The translations under genes were made by a program, and so were the position numbers. The notes under the pieces are model-generated. The model made no database searches, was not told the DNA's origin, and saw only the letters and a program-made list of their open reading frames with translations. Below, piece after piece: positions 41,002 through 52,578 of a DNA stretch of 64,000 nt (position 1 is the first letter of the stretch; the number at the start of each line of letters is the position of its first letter). The DNA comes from Bradyrhizobium sp. CSS354 (GTDB taxonomy: Bacteria; Pseudomonadota; Alphaproteobacteria; Rhizobiales; Xanthobacteraceae): contig NZ_JAACFU010000020.1 of NCBI RefSeq assembly GCF_029051725.1, positions 1 to 64,000 of the forward strand. Direction: 5' to 3'.

Positions 41002-42684
41002 ATGTTTTTTTCCCGCATCAGTTTCAAGCTGGTCCTGATTGTCGGCATCAGCCTCCTCGGCATGATCGCGCTGGCGCCGATCGCGCTTTCGACCCTGCGC
41101 GCGCAGATGATCGCGGACCGTGAGGCCAAGACGCAGCACATGGTCGACGTCGGCTACGGCATCCTGGCGCACTACCAGAAGCTCGAGAGTGAGGGAAAAC
41201 TCCCGCGCGAGCAGGCCCAGGCCGGCGCGATCGCGGAAATCAAGAGCCTGCGCTACGACAAGGTCGAGTATTTCTGGCTGAACGACATGACGCCCAAGAT
41301 GGTCATGCATCCGATCAAGCCCGAACTCGACGGCAAGGATCTCGCCGGGATGAAGGATCCGTCCGGCAACGCGCTGTTCGTCGGCTTCGTTGACGTCGTC
41401 AAGAAGCAGGGCGCGGGCTTCTACAGCTACCTCTGGCCGAAGCCCGGCTTCGACCAGCCGGTCGGGAAAATCTCCTATGTGAAGGGCTTTGCGCCCTGGG
41501 GCTGGATCATCGGCACCGGTATCTATCTCGACGATGTCGACGCCGTCTTCCGCCAGAATGCGATGACCTTCGCCCTGGTGTGCCTGGTCGTGTTCGTGCT
41601 CGTGCTCGGCGCTTCCTTCGTGATCGGCCGCAGCGTGACCCGGCCGCTGGCGAAGATCACTGCGCTGACCGACCGCCTCGCCGCCGGCGACAGCGCCTTC
41701 GACGTGCCCCATACCGACCGTCGCGACGAGATCGGCGGGCTCGCCAAGGCGCTCGCCGTGTTCAAGGACAATGCGTCGGCGGTCGGCCGGATGCACGCCG
41801 AACAGCAGGAGACGAAGCAGAAGGCCGACGAGGAGAAGCGCAAGACGATGACCGACCTCGCCGGCAAGTTCGAGGCGAACGTTCAGGCCGTCGTCCGCGA
41901 CGTCTTCAACGAGGCGCGCGCGATGCAGCAGGCCGCGCAGGGCATGTCCGAGACCGCCAACAAGGCGACCGACCGTGCCAGCCTCGTCGCCACCGCCTGC
42001 CAGCAGGCTTCGAGCAACGTGCAGACGGTGGCCTCCGCCGCCGGGCAGCTGTCGTCCTCGATCACCGAGATCAGCCAGCGCGTCGCGCAGGCTGCAACCG
42101 TGGCCGACAAGGCCGCCGCCGACGGTCAGCGGACCAACGACACCGTGCAGGGGCTCGCCGCCGCCGCGCACAAGATCGGCGAGGTCATCGACCTCATCAA
42201 CCAGATCGCCTCGCAGACCAATCTGCTCGCGCTCAACGCCACCATCGAGGCAGCCCGCGCCGGCGAGGCCGGCAAGGGCTTTGCCGTAGTGGCAAGCGAA
42301 GTGAAGTCGCTGGCGAGCCAGACCGCGAAGGCGACCGACGAGATCGGCGCGCAGATCACCGCGATCCAGGCCGAGACCAACCAGGTGGTCGGCAACATCG
42401 AGAGCATTCGGAAGACCATCATGGAGGTCAACGAGATCTCCTCGTCGATCGCCGCAGCGGTCGAGGAGCAGGGCGCCGCGACCGCGGCGATCGCGCACAG
42501 CGTACGCGAGGCCGCCTCCGGCACCGACCAGGTTTCGCAGAACATCTCGGGTGTCACCAACGCGACGGCGGAGACCGGCCAGGCCGCCGGCCTCGTGCTG
42601 CAATCGAGCGGCCGGCTATCGCAGAAGCTGCAGTCGCTGGAAGACGAGGTCAGCGCTTTCGTTGCGGGGGTGCGGGCGGCCTAG
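41002..42684 (+). CDS. Methyl-accepting chemotaxis protein (single Cache)
   Basis: A 560-residue chemoreceptor. First membrane helix (residues 8-30), a periplasmic sCache-type domain (about 33-185: VEYFWLNDMTPKMVMHPIKPELDGKDL, FYSYLWPKPG, WGWIIGTGIYLDDVD), second membrane helix (about 188-210), HAMP (about 211-265: RSVTRPLAKITALTDRLAAGD), then the signalling domain with the hairpin tip IDLINQIASQTNLLALNATIEAARAGEAGKGFAVVASEVKSLA. It couples to CheA/CheW and steers motility. Ligands of this Cache group are often organic acids. Start ATG 41002. No che genes nearby. Confidence 0.94.
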   Translation: MFFSRISFKLVLIVGISLLGMIALAPIALSTLRAQMIADREAKTQHMVDVGYGILAHYQKLESEGKLPREQAQAGAIAEIKSLRYDKVEYFWLNDMTPKMVMHPIKPELDGKDLAGMKDPSGNALFVGFVDVVKKQGAGFYSYLWPKPGFDQPVGKISYVKGFAPWGWIIGTGIYLDDVDAVFRQNAMTFALVCLVVFVLVLGASFVIGRSVTRPLAKITALTDRLAAGDSAFDVPHTDRRDEIGGLAKALAVFKDNASAVGRMHAEQQETKQKADEEKRKTMTDLAGKFEANVQAVVRDVFNEARAMQQAAQGMSETANKATDRASLVATACQQASSNVQTVASAAGQLSSSITEISQRVAQAATVADKAAADGQRTNDTVQGLAAAAHKIGEVIDLINQIASQTNLLALNATIEAARAGEAGKGFAVVASEVKSLASQTAKATDEIGAQITAIQAETNQVVGNIESIRKTIMEVNEISSSIAAAVEEQGAATAAIAHSVREAASGTDQVSQNISGVTNATAETGQAAGLVLQSSGRLSQKLQSLEDEVSAFVAGVRAA

Positions 42685-42695
42685 TATAGCAGGGG

Positions 42696-43379
42696 ATGGG
42701 CCCAAATTCCGATCGTCGCGCGCGCGTTCTCCTGATCAATCCGAACAGTTCCGTGGCGACCACAGCGATGATGGTCGCCATCGCGAAGTCGGCCGCTGTG
42801 GACGGCTTCGACATCGACGGAGCGACCGGATCGCGCGCGCCGCAAATGATCGTGACGCCGGATGCGTTGGATGCAGCTTCCACCGAAGTTCTGGAGATCG
42901 CGCAGTCGAACCGGCATGCATGCGACGGCATCATCGTCGCGGCGTTCGGCGATCCCGGATTGGCCGGGATCAAAGCCGCGATAGAACTGCCCGCGGTCGG
43001 CATCGGTGAGTCCTCGATGCTCGCAGCTGCCGAGAACAGCCGCCGCTTCGGCGTGGCGACCACGACGCCGCTGCTGGAAGCGAAGATCGACGCCTTGCCG
43101 GACGAGCTGGGGCTGCGATCGCATTACACCGGCGTCCGCTTCGCGGAGGGCGATCCGCAGGAGCTGATGCGCGATCCGGCGCGGCTGCGCACAGCGCTCG
43201 CCGGCGCGGTCGAGGCCTGCATCGCGCAGGATGGCGCGGAGGCCGTCATCATCGGCGGCGGGCCGTTGGGCGAAGCTGCGCGCGAGCTTAAGCCGATGTT
43301 CACCGTGCCAATCATCGCCCCGATCGCGTCTGCCGTGGCGCGGATTATTCGCCTCGTCACGGCGCGCGCGACCGACTGA
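42696..43379 (+). CDS. Asp/Glu/hydantoin racemase superfamily protein lacking catalytic Cys
   Basis: A 227-residue protein of the Asp/Glu/hydantoin racemase superfamily. N-terminal LLINPNSSVATTAMM and both half-sites are recognisable, but the two catalytic cysteines are replaced: position 83 is Ala in VAAFGDPGL (usually Cys), and position 188 is Gly in IIGGGPLG (usually Cys). A normal two-base racemase reaction is therefore unlikely. It could be a decarboxylase, an isomerase using other residues, or a binding protein. It starts 11 bases after the chemoreceptor and may share its transcript. Confidence 0.85.
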   Translation: MGPNSDRRARVLLINPNSSVATTAMMVAIAKSAAVDGFDIDGATGSRAPQMIVTPDALDAASTEVLEIAQSNRHACDGIIVAAFGDPGLAGIKAAIELPAVGIGESSMLAAAENSRRFGVATTTPLLEAKIDALPDELGLRSHYTGVRFAEGDPQELMRDPARLRTALAGAVEACIAQDGAEAVIIGGGPLGEAARELKPMFTVPIIAPIASAVARIIRLVTARATD

Positions 43380-43506
43380 AATTCCGGCCCGCGGGAACGG
43401 TCATCGCGACCGGCGTTCTTGCCCTTGACGGCCTCGGTTAAAGTGACGAAGCAGAACCATCGGACCTGCCGACCCGCGCTTGGGCACGCGGGCATGGAGA
43501 CGCTGC

Positions 43507-46500
43507 ATGTCGTTCAAGAAGCTCCTGATCGCCAATCGCGGCGAGATCGCCATCCGCATCGCGCGCGCCGCAGCCGATTCCGGCATCGCGACGGTCGCGA
43601 TCCATCCCGCGGACGATGCGCTGTCGCTGCATGTGCGGGTTGCCGACGAGGCGGTCGAAATTCCCGGCCGCGGCGCGCGGGCCTATCTCGACATCGACGC
43701 GGTGGTGAGAGCGGCGAAAGCCGCCAGCTGCGATGCCGTGCATCCCGGCTACGGCTTTCTCAGCGAGAACGCCGCGTCCGCCCGAATCTGCGGGGATGCA
43801 GGCATAACTTTCGTCGGACCGACACCGGCCGCGCTCGAATTGTTTGGCGATAAGGTCGCAGCACGGCAACTGGCAAAACGCTGTGGCGTGCCGATCATTG
43901 CTGGCACCAGCGGGCCGTCGAGCCTTGAGGAGATCACGGCGTTCTTCGTTTCCCTCGGCAGCAATGCGGCGATCGTGATCAAGGCGATGTCCGGTGGCGG
44001 TGGCCGTGGCATGCGCGTGGTCGAGTGCGCTGCCGATCTCGCGGAGGCCTACGCGCGCTGCCAGTCCGAGGCCAAGACCGCGTTCGGCTTCGACGGCGTC
44101 TATGCCGAGCGGCTGATCCGGCAGGCGCGCCATATCGAGGTGCAGATCATCGGTGACCATCGTGGTGCGATCTCCCACCTCTGGGAACGCGAATGCACCA
44201 TTCAGCGCCGGCACCAGAAGCTAATCGAGGTGGCGCCGAGCCCGTCGCTCGGCGACGGCTTGCGTGGCCGTATCATCGAGGCGGCGAAGCAACTCGCCGT
44301 GGCTGCGTCGTACGACAATCTCGGCACGCTCGAGTTCCTGGTCGACGGCACCGCCGACGACAGTTTTGCCTTCATCGAGGCCAACCCGCGGCTTCAGGTC
44401 GAGCACACAGTGACCGAGGAGGTGCTCGGCCTCGATCTCGTCCGCGCCCAGCTTGCGGTTGCTGCCGGTGCCTCGCTTGCCTCGCTCGGCCTGGCGCAAG
44501 GCTCGATCCCGAAGCCGCGCGGTTATGCCATGCAGCTCCGCGTCAACATGGAGACGCTGGACGAGCTAGGGGCGACGCACCCGACCGGCGGCGTGCTTGC
44601 CGTGTTCGAGCCGCCATCAGGCCCCGGCGTCCGCGTCGATAGTTTCGGTTATGCCGGCTACAAGACCAGCGCCGCCTTCGACTCGCTGCTGGCAAAGGTC
44701 ATCGTGCATACGCCCGGTGAAGCCTGGCACGATGTCGTCGCCAAGGCTTCGCGCGCCTTGCGGGAGTTTCGGATCGACGGCGTCGTCACCAATATCGGCT
44801 TCCTCCAGGCCGTGTTGGCGCATCCCGACTTCCGCTCCAACCGCATCGCGACAGACTTCATCGATCGCAACATCGGCAAGCTTGTCGAAGCCGCGGATGG
44901 CGCGGCCAAACCACTCTATTTTGCGGCGACGGAACGAAGCGGCGGTCCCGGCACCGAGGCGCATACCGCACAGATCGTGCCCGAAGGCACGGTGATGGTC
45001 GCAGCACCCTTGCAGGGGACCATTGTCACCATTCAGGTGAAGGAGGGCGAGATCGTGCGCCCGGGCCAGCAGCTCGCCGTGATCGAATCCATGAAGATGG
45101 AGCATCTGGTCATGGCCGAGCAGGGTGGTCGCGTCATGAAGCTCGTGGCCGGCGACGGCGTCACGCTGATGCATGGCGAGCCGATCATGTATCTGGAGCC
45201 GCTCGAGGTTGCGGCGGATGCGTCGGCAACAGAAGCCGATATCGATCTCGACCACATCCGTCCCGATCTCGCCGAACTGATCGCGCGCCAGGCCAATACG
45301 CTCGACGAAAATCGCCCGGCCTCGGTTGAGCGCCGCCGCAACACCAATCAGCGCACGGCGCGCGAGAATGTCGCGCAGCTCGTCGACGACGGCTCGTTCA
45401 TGGAGTACGGCAGCCTTGCGATCGCTGCGCAGCGGCGCCGGCGCAAGCTCGACGATCTCGTCAAGAACACGCCGGCCGATGGCCTCGTCATGGGTGTCGC
45501 GACCGTCAACGCCGAAAAGTTCGGTCCTGAAGGCGGGCGCTGCATCGTCGTGGCCTACGACTACACCGTGCTCGCGGGCACGCAGGGCCACATGAACCAC
45601 AAGAAGATCGACCGCATGCTGACGCTCGCGGAAGACTGGCGCGTGCCGCTGGTGTTCTATGCCGAAGGCGGCGGCGGCCGGCCCGGCGATACCGACCGGC
45701 TCGGCATGACCGGGCTTGATGGTCCGTCCTTCGTGCAGTTCGCAAGGCTCTCGGGTCTCGTGCCGGTCATCGGCGTGGTCTCCGGCTATTGCTTCGCCGG
45801 CAATGCCGCGATGCTCGGCTGCTGCGATGTCATCATCGCGACCAAAAACGCCTCGATCGGCATGGGTGGCCCCGCGATGATCGAGGGCGGCGGGCTCGGC
45901 GTCTATCATCCGGCCGAGGTTGGTCCTGTCACGTTCCAGTCACCGAACGGCGTCATCGATATCCTCGTCGAGGACGAGGAGGAGGCGACGCGTGTTGCGC
46001 AAAAATACCTGTCCTATTTCCAGGGCGCGGTGACGGAGTGGCAGGCCGCCGACCAGCGGCTGCTGCGCCGCGCGATCCCTGAGAACCGCCTGCGCGTTTA
46101 CGACATCCGCAGCGTGATCGACCTCGTCGCGGACAAGGATTCCGTGCTGGAGCTGCGCCGCGACTACGGTGTCGGCATGGTCACCGCGTTGATCCGCATC
46201 GAGGGCAAGCCGTTCGGCCTGATCGCCAACAATCCGCGCCATCTCGGCGGCGCGATTGACGCCGATGCCGGAGACAAGGCCGCGCGCTTCCTCCAGCTCT
46301 GCGACGCCTTCGATCTGCCGATCGTCTCCCTGTGCGACACGCCCGGCTTCATGGTCGGACCGGAAGCCGAGAAGACGGCCATCGTGCGCCACGTCTCGCG
46401 CATGTTCGTGACAGGCGCGAGCCTGACAGTGCCGCTGTTCGGCATCGTGCTGCGCAAGGGCTATGGGCTCGGGGCCCAGTCGATGATCGGCGGCGGCTTC

Positions 46501-46812
46501 CACGCCTCGTTCTTCACCGCGGCCTGGCCGACCGGCGAGTTCGGCGGCATGGGCCTGGAGGGATACGTCCGCCTCGGCTTCCGCAAGGAAATGGAGGCGA
46601 TCGCCGACCCCGTCGAGCGCGAGACTTATTATCGCAACAAGGTCGCCGAGCTCTATGCCAACGGCAAGGCCGTGTCGATCGCCTCGGTGTTCGAGATCGA
46701 CAACGTCATCGACCCCGCTGAGACGAGGCGGTGGATCATGGCAGGCTTGCGCTCGGTGCCGAAGCCGCCGGCGCGGACCGCGAAGAAGCGCCCATGCATC
46801 GATACGTGGTGA
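43507..46812 (+). CDS. Single-chain acyl-CoA carboxylase (BC-BCCP-CT fusion)
   Basis: A 1101-residue multidomain biotin enzyme. Biotin carboxylase spans about residues 1-450 (KKLLIANRGEIAIRI, ATP-grasp KAMSGGGGRGMR, EANPRLQVEHTVTEEV). The BCCP lies near 495-570 with biotinyl Lys530 in ESMKMEH. The carboxyltransferase covers about 590-1090 (GVVSGYCFAGNAAMLGCCDVII, SLCDTPGFMVGPEAEK, GGGFHASFFTAAWPTGEFGGMG). Fusion of all parts matches the long-chain acyl-CoA carboxylases described from mycobacteria and Rhodopseudomonas palustris. Start ATG 43507 is used; the upstream extension is unnatural. Preferred acyl chain is not known. Confidence 0.93.
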   Translation: MSFKKLLIANRGEIAIRIARAAADSGIATVAIHPADDALSLHVRVADEAVEIPGRGARAYLDIDAVVRAAKAASCDAVHPGYGFLSENAASARICGDAGITFVGPTPAALELFGDKVAARQLAKRCGVPIIAGTSGPSSLEEITAFFVSLGSNAAIVIKAMSGGGGRGMRVVECAADLAEAYARCQSEAKTAFGFDGVYAERLIRQARHIEVQIIGDHRGAISHLWERECTIQRRHQKLIEVAPSPSLGDGLRGRIIEAAKQLAVAASYDNLGTLEFLVDGTADDSFAFIEANPRLQVEHTVTEEVLGLDLVRAQLAVAAGASLASLGLAQGSIPKPRGYAMQLRVNMETLDELGATHPTGGVLAVFEPPSGPGVRVDSFGYAGYKTSAAFDSLLAKVIVHTPGEAWHDVVAKASRALREFRIDGVVTNIGFLQAVLAHPDFRSNRIATDFIDRNIGKLVEAADGAAKPLYFAATERSGGPGTEAHTAQIVPEGTVMVAAPLQGTIVTIQVKEGEIVRPGQQLAVIESMKMEHLVMAEQGGRVMKLVAGDGVTLMHGEPIMYLEPLEVAADASATEADIDLDHIRPDLAELIARQANTLDENRPASVERRRNTNQRTARENVAQLVDDGSFMEYGSLAIAAQRRRRKLDDLVKNTPADGLVMGVATVNAEKFGPEGGRCIVVAYDYTVLAGTQGHMNHKKIDRMLTLAEDWRVPLVFYAEGGGGRPGDTDRLGMTGLDGPSFVQFARLSGLVPVIGVVSGYCFAGNAAMLGCCDVIIATKNASIGMGGPAMIEGGGLGVYHPAEVGPVTFQSPNGVIDILVEDEEEATRVAQKYLSYFQGAVTEWQAADQRLLRRAIPENRLRVYDIRSVIDLVADKDSVLELRRDYGVGMVTALIRIEGKPFGLIANNPRHLGGAIDADAGDKAARFLQLCDAFDLPIVSLCDTPGFMVGPEAEKTAIVRHVSRMFVTGASLTVPLFGIVLRKGYGLGAQSMIGGGFHASFFTAAWPTGEFGGMGLEGYVRLGFRKEMEAIADPVERETYYRNKVAELYANGKAVSIASVFEIDNVIDPAETRRWIMAGLRSVPKPPARTAKKRPCIDTW

Positions 46813-46921
46813 GGGCGGTGCAGCAATTCTGATTGCGCTTCGCCGCGTTTCCGGTTCCCGATTGACATCCCCGTCTGCGGTGCCAGACTTTGCACAATAA
46901 TACTGGGTGGAGACGTCCGCG

Positions 46922-48778
<1,857 letters not shown>

Positions 48779-48801
48779 TACTCAGCTGCGTGCGGCGCAC
48801 G

Positions 48802-48960
48802 TTCTTCCCCTCTCCCCTTGTGGGAGAGGGTGGCTCGCCGCGATAGCGGCGAGACGGGTGAGGGGTATCTCTCCGCGAGCGAGACTCTCACTTGAGCCCG
48901 CGGAGACATACCCCTCATCCGGCGCTTCGCGCCACCTTCTCCCACAAGGGGAGAAGGGAA
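48802..48960. repeat. Long intergenic inverted repeat (CTTCTCCC family), copy 2
   Basis: Outer arms CCCCTCTCCCCTTGTGGGAG and CTCCCACAAGGGGAGAAGGG, inner CGGGTGAGGGGTAT / ATACCCCTCATCCGG. Related to 31548-31697. It separates the activator gene from the convergent flavin reductase. Confidence 0.87.
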
Positions 48961-48973
48961 GACAGCGCCGCTC

Positions 48974-49543
48974 CTACGAAAAATCACTCCAGCTCAGATG
49001 CCGCGAGTCGAGGTCGCCGACCGTCACGGTGCCGCGGATTTCGCGAGGAGCGTGGAAGCTGCTGCGCAAATACACAAGCGGCGCCGCGCCGTCGGAATGC
49101 GATGCGCCGCGCACCTCGCCGATGAAGATCGAATGCGTCGTCGTCTCGAATTCCTGGGCCAGCACGCAATCGAACGCGGCGACCGCATCGCTCAGCACCG
49201 GCGCGCCGGTCACTCCGCGCGTCCACTCCCCGAACGCAAAACGGTCGTCGCCATTGACGCCCTTCTGGCCGCTGAAGGTCAGCGCCAGCGCCGCGTGGTC
49301 CTCGTGCAGGAAGTTGATCGCGAACGCGCCTTCCTCGCGGATACGCGCGTGCGCACTGGCGTTGCGGTTGACGCAGACGATCAGGGATGGCGGTGAGTCC
49401 GACAGTGAGCAGGCCGACGTCACCGTCAACCCCGTGCGTTTGCCGTGCTCGGCCCCCACAGTGACCAGCGCGACGGCACCGGCACACTGGCGCATCGCCT
49501 GCTTGAAATCCTTGGCGTCGAAAGCACTGGCGTCCACCGTCAC
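48974..49543 (-). CDS. Flavin reductase (HpaC/NtaB-like)
   Basis: A 189-residue short-chain flavin reductase that would use NAD(P)H to supply reduced FMN or FAD. The split-barrel fold shows DFKQAMRQCAGAVALVTVGAEHGKRTGLTVTSACSLSDSPPSLIVCVNRNASAHARI, then FAINFLHEDHAALALTFSG and a C-terminal strand HSIFIGEVRGA. GTG 49543 is the start. It lies 57 bases downstream of the LLM monooxygenase on the same strand, the classical two-component pair. Length normal. Confidence 0.88.
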   Translation of the reverse strand: MTVDASAFDAKDFKQAMRQCAGAVALVTVGAEHGKRTGLTVTSACSLSDSPPSLIVCVNRNASAHARIREEGAFAINFLHEDHAALALTFSGQKGVNGDDRFAFGEWTRGVTGAPVLSDAVAAFDCVLAQEFETTTHSIFIGEVRGASHSDGAAPLVYLRSSFHAPREIRGTVTVGDLDSRHLSWSDFS

Positions 49544-49600
49544 GCGGAAATCTCCGAAATGGATGCGGGTGCGGCACGATCGCGCCGCACCCGCGTCGGG

Positions 49601-50698
49601 TCAAGCCGCCTTCTTCGCGGAGCCGAGATGCTTCAGGCGCGGCATCACCTCGTTCCTCAGCAGCGACAGCGAGTGATGCCAGGCTTCAGCCTTGTGCTTG
49701 TAGTCGAAGCCGAACACCAGCAGCACGCCGAAGCCGCCGACCTCCTCGTAGATCTTCTCGATTTTCTCGGCGACGGTCGCGGGTGAGCCGACGATCCAGT
49801 TCCGCTTGGCGCAATATTCGACGGTGACGTCGCTATCGGGCACGTCCGGCGCGTGCTTCAAATAGTCCTTGAAGCCGAAATGGCCGAGCAGCGGCAGGAA
49901 GTACTCGCCCATCATCCGGCCCATCATGTCGCCGGTCGAGAGCCTCCACGCTTCCTCGTCGGTATCGGCGACGAACACCTCGCGCACCAGCCGCCAATCC
50001 GCGCGGTCCGGCTTGCGCCCGGTCTTGGCGGCACCTGCTACGACCGAATCCCAATGACTGCCGACATAGGCCGGGTTCAGGTTGAGGCTCATCGGAATGA
50101 AACCGCGCTCGCCGGCGAGCTTCAGCGTGTCCGAGTTCTTCGACAGCCCGGCGACGCCGATCGGCGGATGCGGCGTCTGCAACGGCTTGATGTGCGGCTT
50201 GAGGAAGTCGAACATCGTGTCCGGCTTGGTCACCGTCCAGAACTTGCCCTTGTAGGTCCAGGGCGCGGGATCGCTCCACATCTTCAGAATGATCTCCAGC
50301 GCCTCGCGCGTCATGTCGCGGTTCTGACCGCTCATGCCGTCGACGTTGAACATGGCCCAGTCGCTCGGCAGGCCGCTGGCCGCGACGCCGAAATTGAGCC
50401 GCCCGCCGGAGAGATGATCGAGCATGGCGACGCGGTTGGCGAGCTCGGCCGGATGGTGATAGGGCAGCAGGAAGCCGCCCGGCCCGATGCGGATGTTCTT
50501 GGTCTGCATCAGTGCCTGTGCGATTAGCAGGTCCGGCGTGGGATTGGGTTCCCAGGGCGCGGTATGGTGCTCGCCGACCCAGGCCTCCTGATAGCCGAGC
50601 TCGTCGAGCCAGCGCATGACTTGCAGGTCCCAGTCGTTCCCTTCCTTCAGGCCGCACTCCGGCGGGTGCGAAGGCATCGTGAAATAACCGATCTCCAT
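49601..50698 (-). CDS. LLM-class flavin-dependent monooxygenase
   Basis: A 365-residue TIM-barrel oxygenase of the bacterial luciferase family, using reduced flavin from the adjacent reductase. Blocks are EIGYFTMPSHPPE, GYQEAWVGEHHTAPWEPNPTPDLLIAQAL, IRIGPGGFLLPYHHPAELANRVAMLDHLSGGRLNFGVAASG and VGSPATVAEKIEKIYEEVGGFG. The C-terminal region is alkane- or limonene-monooxygenase-like; substrate unknown. Start ATG 50698 has GAGGAAA 6 bases upstream. A 13-mer in its upstream region also precedes the amidase gene. Confidence 0.9.
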   Translation of the reverse strand: MEIGYFTMPSHPPECGLKEGNDWDLQVMRWLDELGYQEAWVGEHHTAPWEPNPTPDLLIAQALMQTKNIRIGPGGFLLPYHHPAELANRVAMLDHLSGGRLNFGVAASGLPSDWAMFNVDGMSGQNRDMTREALEIILKMWSDPAPWTYKGKFWTVTKPDTMFDFLKPHIKPLQTPHPPIGVAGLSKNSDTLKLAGERGFIPMSLNLNPAYVGSHWDSVVAGAAKTGRKPDRADWRLVREVFVADTDEEAWRLSTGDMMGRMMGEYFLPLLGHFGFKDYLKHAPDVPDSDVTVEYCAKRNWIVGSPATVAEKIEKIYEEVGGFGVLLVFGFDYKHKAEAWHHSLSLLRNEVMPRLKHLGSAKKAA

Positions 50699-50751
50699 GG
50701 GTTTCCTCATCTGATGTTGACGCGTCTTGTTGCGCGGTTCACGGACGTGAG

Positions 50752-50764
50752 CGGGAACACTTTA
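50752..50764 (-). promoter_or_regulatory. 13-bp motif shared by LLM and amidase genes, copy 1
   Basis: On the minus strand TAAAGTGTTCCCG, 54 bases before the LLM start. The identical 13-mer stands at 57672-57684, 42 bases before the amidase start. Could be a promoter element or operator shared by two minus-strand units. Chance is not excluded. Confidence 0.4.
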
Positions 50765-50938
50765 GCAAGCGGTGTGCCACCTCTCCGCAAGCGCTTTGCC
50801 AGCGCGAGCGGCGCCTCGAACCCGTGAGAAAAGGCTGGTTTGCGGCAGCAATAGCCGATATCCCGGGGCAGATTTGCGAGGCCTCGTCTCATTGTCGCGA
50901 GACGGCGTCTCGGCGCTGAGACGAGGATACGCGTTGAG

Positions 50939-51853
50939 ATGACCGAACCTGCCTATGTCGCGGTAGACTGGGGCACCAGCAGCTTCCGGCTCTGGCTGAT
51001 CGACCGCGCCGGCGAGGTGCTGGCCGAGCGCCGCAGCGATGAGGGCATGCTGGTGGCCGCGAAGGCTGGCTTTGCCGCCGTGCTGCAATCGCATCTTGCG
51101 GCAGTCGAGGCTCCCGATCATTTACCCGTCCTCGTCTGCGGCATGGCCGGCGCGCGTACCGGCTGGGTCGAGGCCGGTTATGTCGATACGCCGGCGCCAC
51201 TCTCCGCTGTTCTGAAGCATGCAGCGCGGGTGCCGGGCGAGACGCGCGATATCCGCATCCTGCCGGGTATCGCGCAGCGCGAAGCGAAAGCGCCGGACGT
51301 GATGCGCGGCGAGGAGACGCAACTGCTCGGCGCGCTCGGTCTCGATGCCGTAGGCGAAGCGCTGGTCTGCATGCCCGGCACGCATTCGAAATGGGTGCGA
51401 GTCAAGGACGGCACGGTTGCGCATTTCTCCACCTTCATGACCGGCGAGCTGTTCAGCGTGGTGTCGCGCGAGACGATTTTGTCGCTTGCGGTCGCAGGCG
51501 CCGAGGACGCCGAGGATGTCGCGAGTTTCCAGGCGGCGGTGAAGGCCGCGTATGAAGCGCCGGCCTTCGCCGCCAATTTTCTGTTCGGCGCGCGGTCGCG
51601 TCAGCTTTTGTTCGGGGGCACACCGGCCGCGGCGCGCGAAACGCTGTCGGGAACGTTGATCGGCGTCGAGCTGGCGGCAGGGCTGTCCGGCGCGATGCCG
51701 AAAGCGGGAATCACGCTGATTGCCTCGGGGCGGCTCGCAATGCTGTACCGGCTGGCTTTCGACACACTGTCGGTCACCGTGAACCCGGTCGATGCCGATG
51801 CAGCCGTCCGCCGCGGTCTGTCGATGGCGGCTGCCGCGATCTGGACGAAATGA
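50939..51853 (+). CDS. dgoK: 2-dehydro-3-deoxygalactonokinase
   Basis: A 304-residue sugar-acid kinase of the ASKHA fold that phosphorylates 2-keto-3-deoxygalactonate at C6. Phosphate-1 motif VAVDWGTSSFRLWLID; adenosine region GRLAML and catalytic Asp in the first strand. Further DgoK blocks are VCGMAGARTGW, MRGEETQLLGAL and CMPGTHSKWV. dgoA follows 13 bases on. Together they form the lower De Ley-Doudoroff galactonate pathway. The dehydratase dgoD is not visible in the window. Confidence 0.92.
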   Translation: MTEPAYVAVDWGTSSFRLWLIDRAGEVLAERRSDEGMLVAAKAGFAAVLQSHLAAVEAPDHLPVLVCGMAGARTGWVEAGYVDTPAPLSAVLKHAARVPGETRDIRILPGIAQREAKAPDVMRGEETQLLGALGLDAVGEALVCMPGTHSKWVRVKDGTVAHFSTFMTGELFSVVSRETILSLAVAGAEDAEDVASFQAAVKAAYEAPAFAANFLFGARSRQLLFGGTPAAARETLSGTLIGVELAAGLSGAMPKAGITLIASGRLAMLYRLAFDTLSVTVNPVDADAAVRRGLSMAAAAIWTK

Positions 51854-51866
51854 GAGGACTGTTGAG

Positions 51867-52499
51867 ATGAGCGTTCCCTTTCCGCCGATGAAGCGACCAC
51901 TGGTCGCGATCCTGCGCGGCGTGAAGCCCGAGGAAACGCAGGCTATCGTCGGCGTGCTGATCGAAGCCGGCATGACCGCGATCGAGATTCCGCTGAACTC
52001 GCCGGACCCGTTCCGCTCCATCGCGACAGCCGTGAAACAGGCGCCGGCGGACGTGCTGATCGGCGCCGGCACGGTGCTGACCACCGCAGATGTCGATCGT
52101 CTCAACGATGTCGGCGGCAAGCTGATGGTGTCGCCGAATGTCGATACGCAGGTGCTCACGCGCGCACATCAGTACGCCATGGTGACGTTGCCGGGCGTGT
52201 TTTCGCCGACCGAGGCGCTGCTTGCTGCGCGCTCCGGCGCCTCGGGCCTGAAATTCTTTCCGGCGAGCGTGCTCGGCGCGTCCGGCATTGCCGCGATCCG
52301 TGCCGTGCTGCCGGCCGGCGTGATGATCGCCGCCGTCGGCGGCGTCTCCGATGAGAACTTTGCGGAGTACATCAAGGGCGGCGTGACCGCGTTCGGGCTC
52401 GGCTCCAGCCTCTACAAGCCCGGCATGACGGCAACGGACGTTGCCGCTCGCGCAAAGGTGACGATCGCGGCCTACGATCGGGCGATTGCGAAAGACTGA
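51867..52499 (+). CDS. dgoA: 2-dehydro-3-deoxy-6-phosphogalactonate aldolase
   Basis: A 210-residue class I aldolase splitting 2-dehydro-3-deoxy-6-phosphogalactonate to pyruvate and glyceraldehyde 3-phosphate. KDPG/KDPGal family: PLVAILRGVKPEETQAI, MTAIEIPLNSPDPF, Schiff-base Lys in GLKFFPAS, phosphate-binding GVSDENFAEY. Start ATG 51867 follows TTGAG. It is the second gene of dgoKA; no regulator or dgoD here. Confidence 0.93.
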   Translation: MSVPFPPMKRPLVAILRGVKPEETQAIVGVLIEAGMTAIEIPLNSPDPFRSIATAVKQAPADVLIGAGTVLTTADVDRLNDVGGKLMVSPNVDTQVLTRAHQYAMVTLPGVFSPTEALLAARSGASGLKFFPASVLGASGIAAIRAVLPAGVMIAAVGGVSDENFAEYIKGGVTAFGLGSSLYKPGMTATDVAARAKVTIAAYDRAIAKD

Positions 52500-52578
52500 G
52501 CCCGCAATAAACAAGCCGTGATGCGGTCACACCCGCGCGTTATCCTATCTTGCTGGACAGCGAGATCAGGAGACCGAC

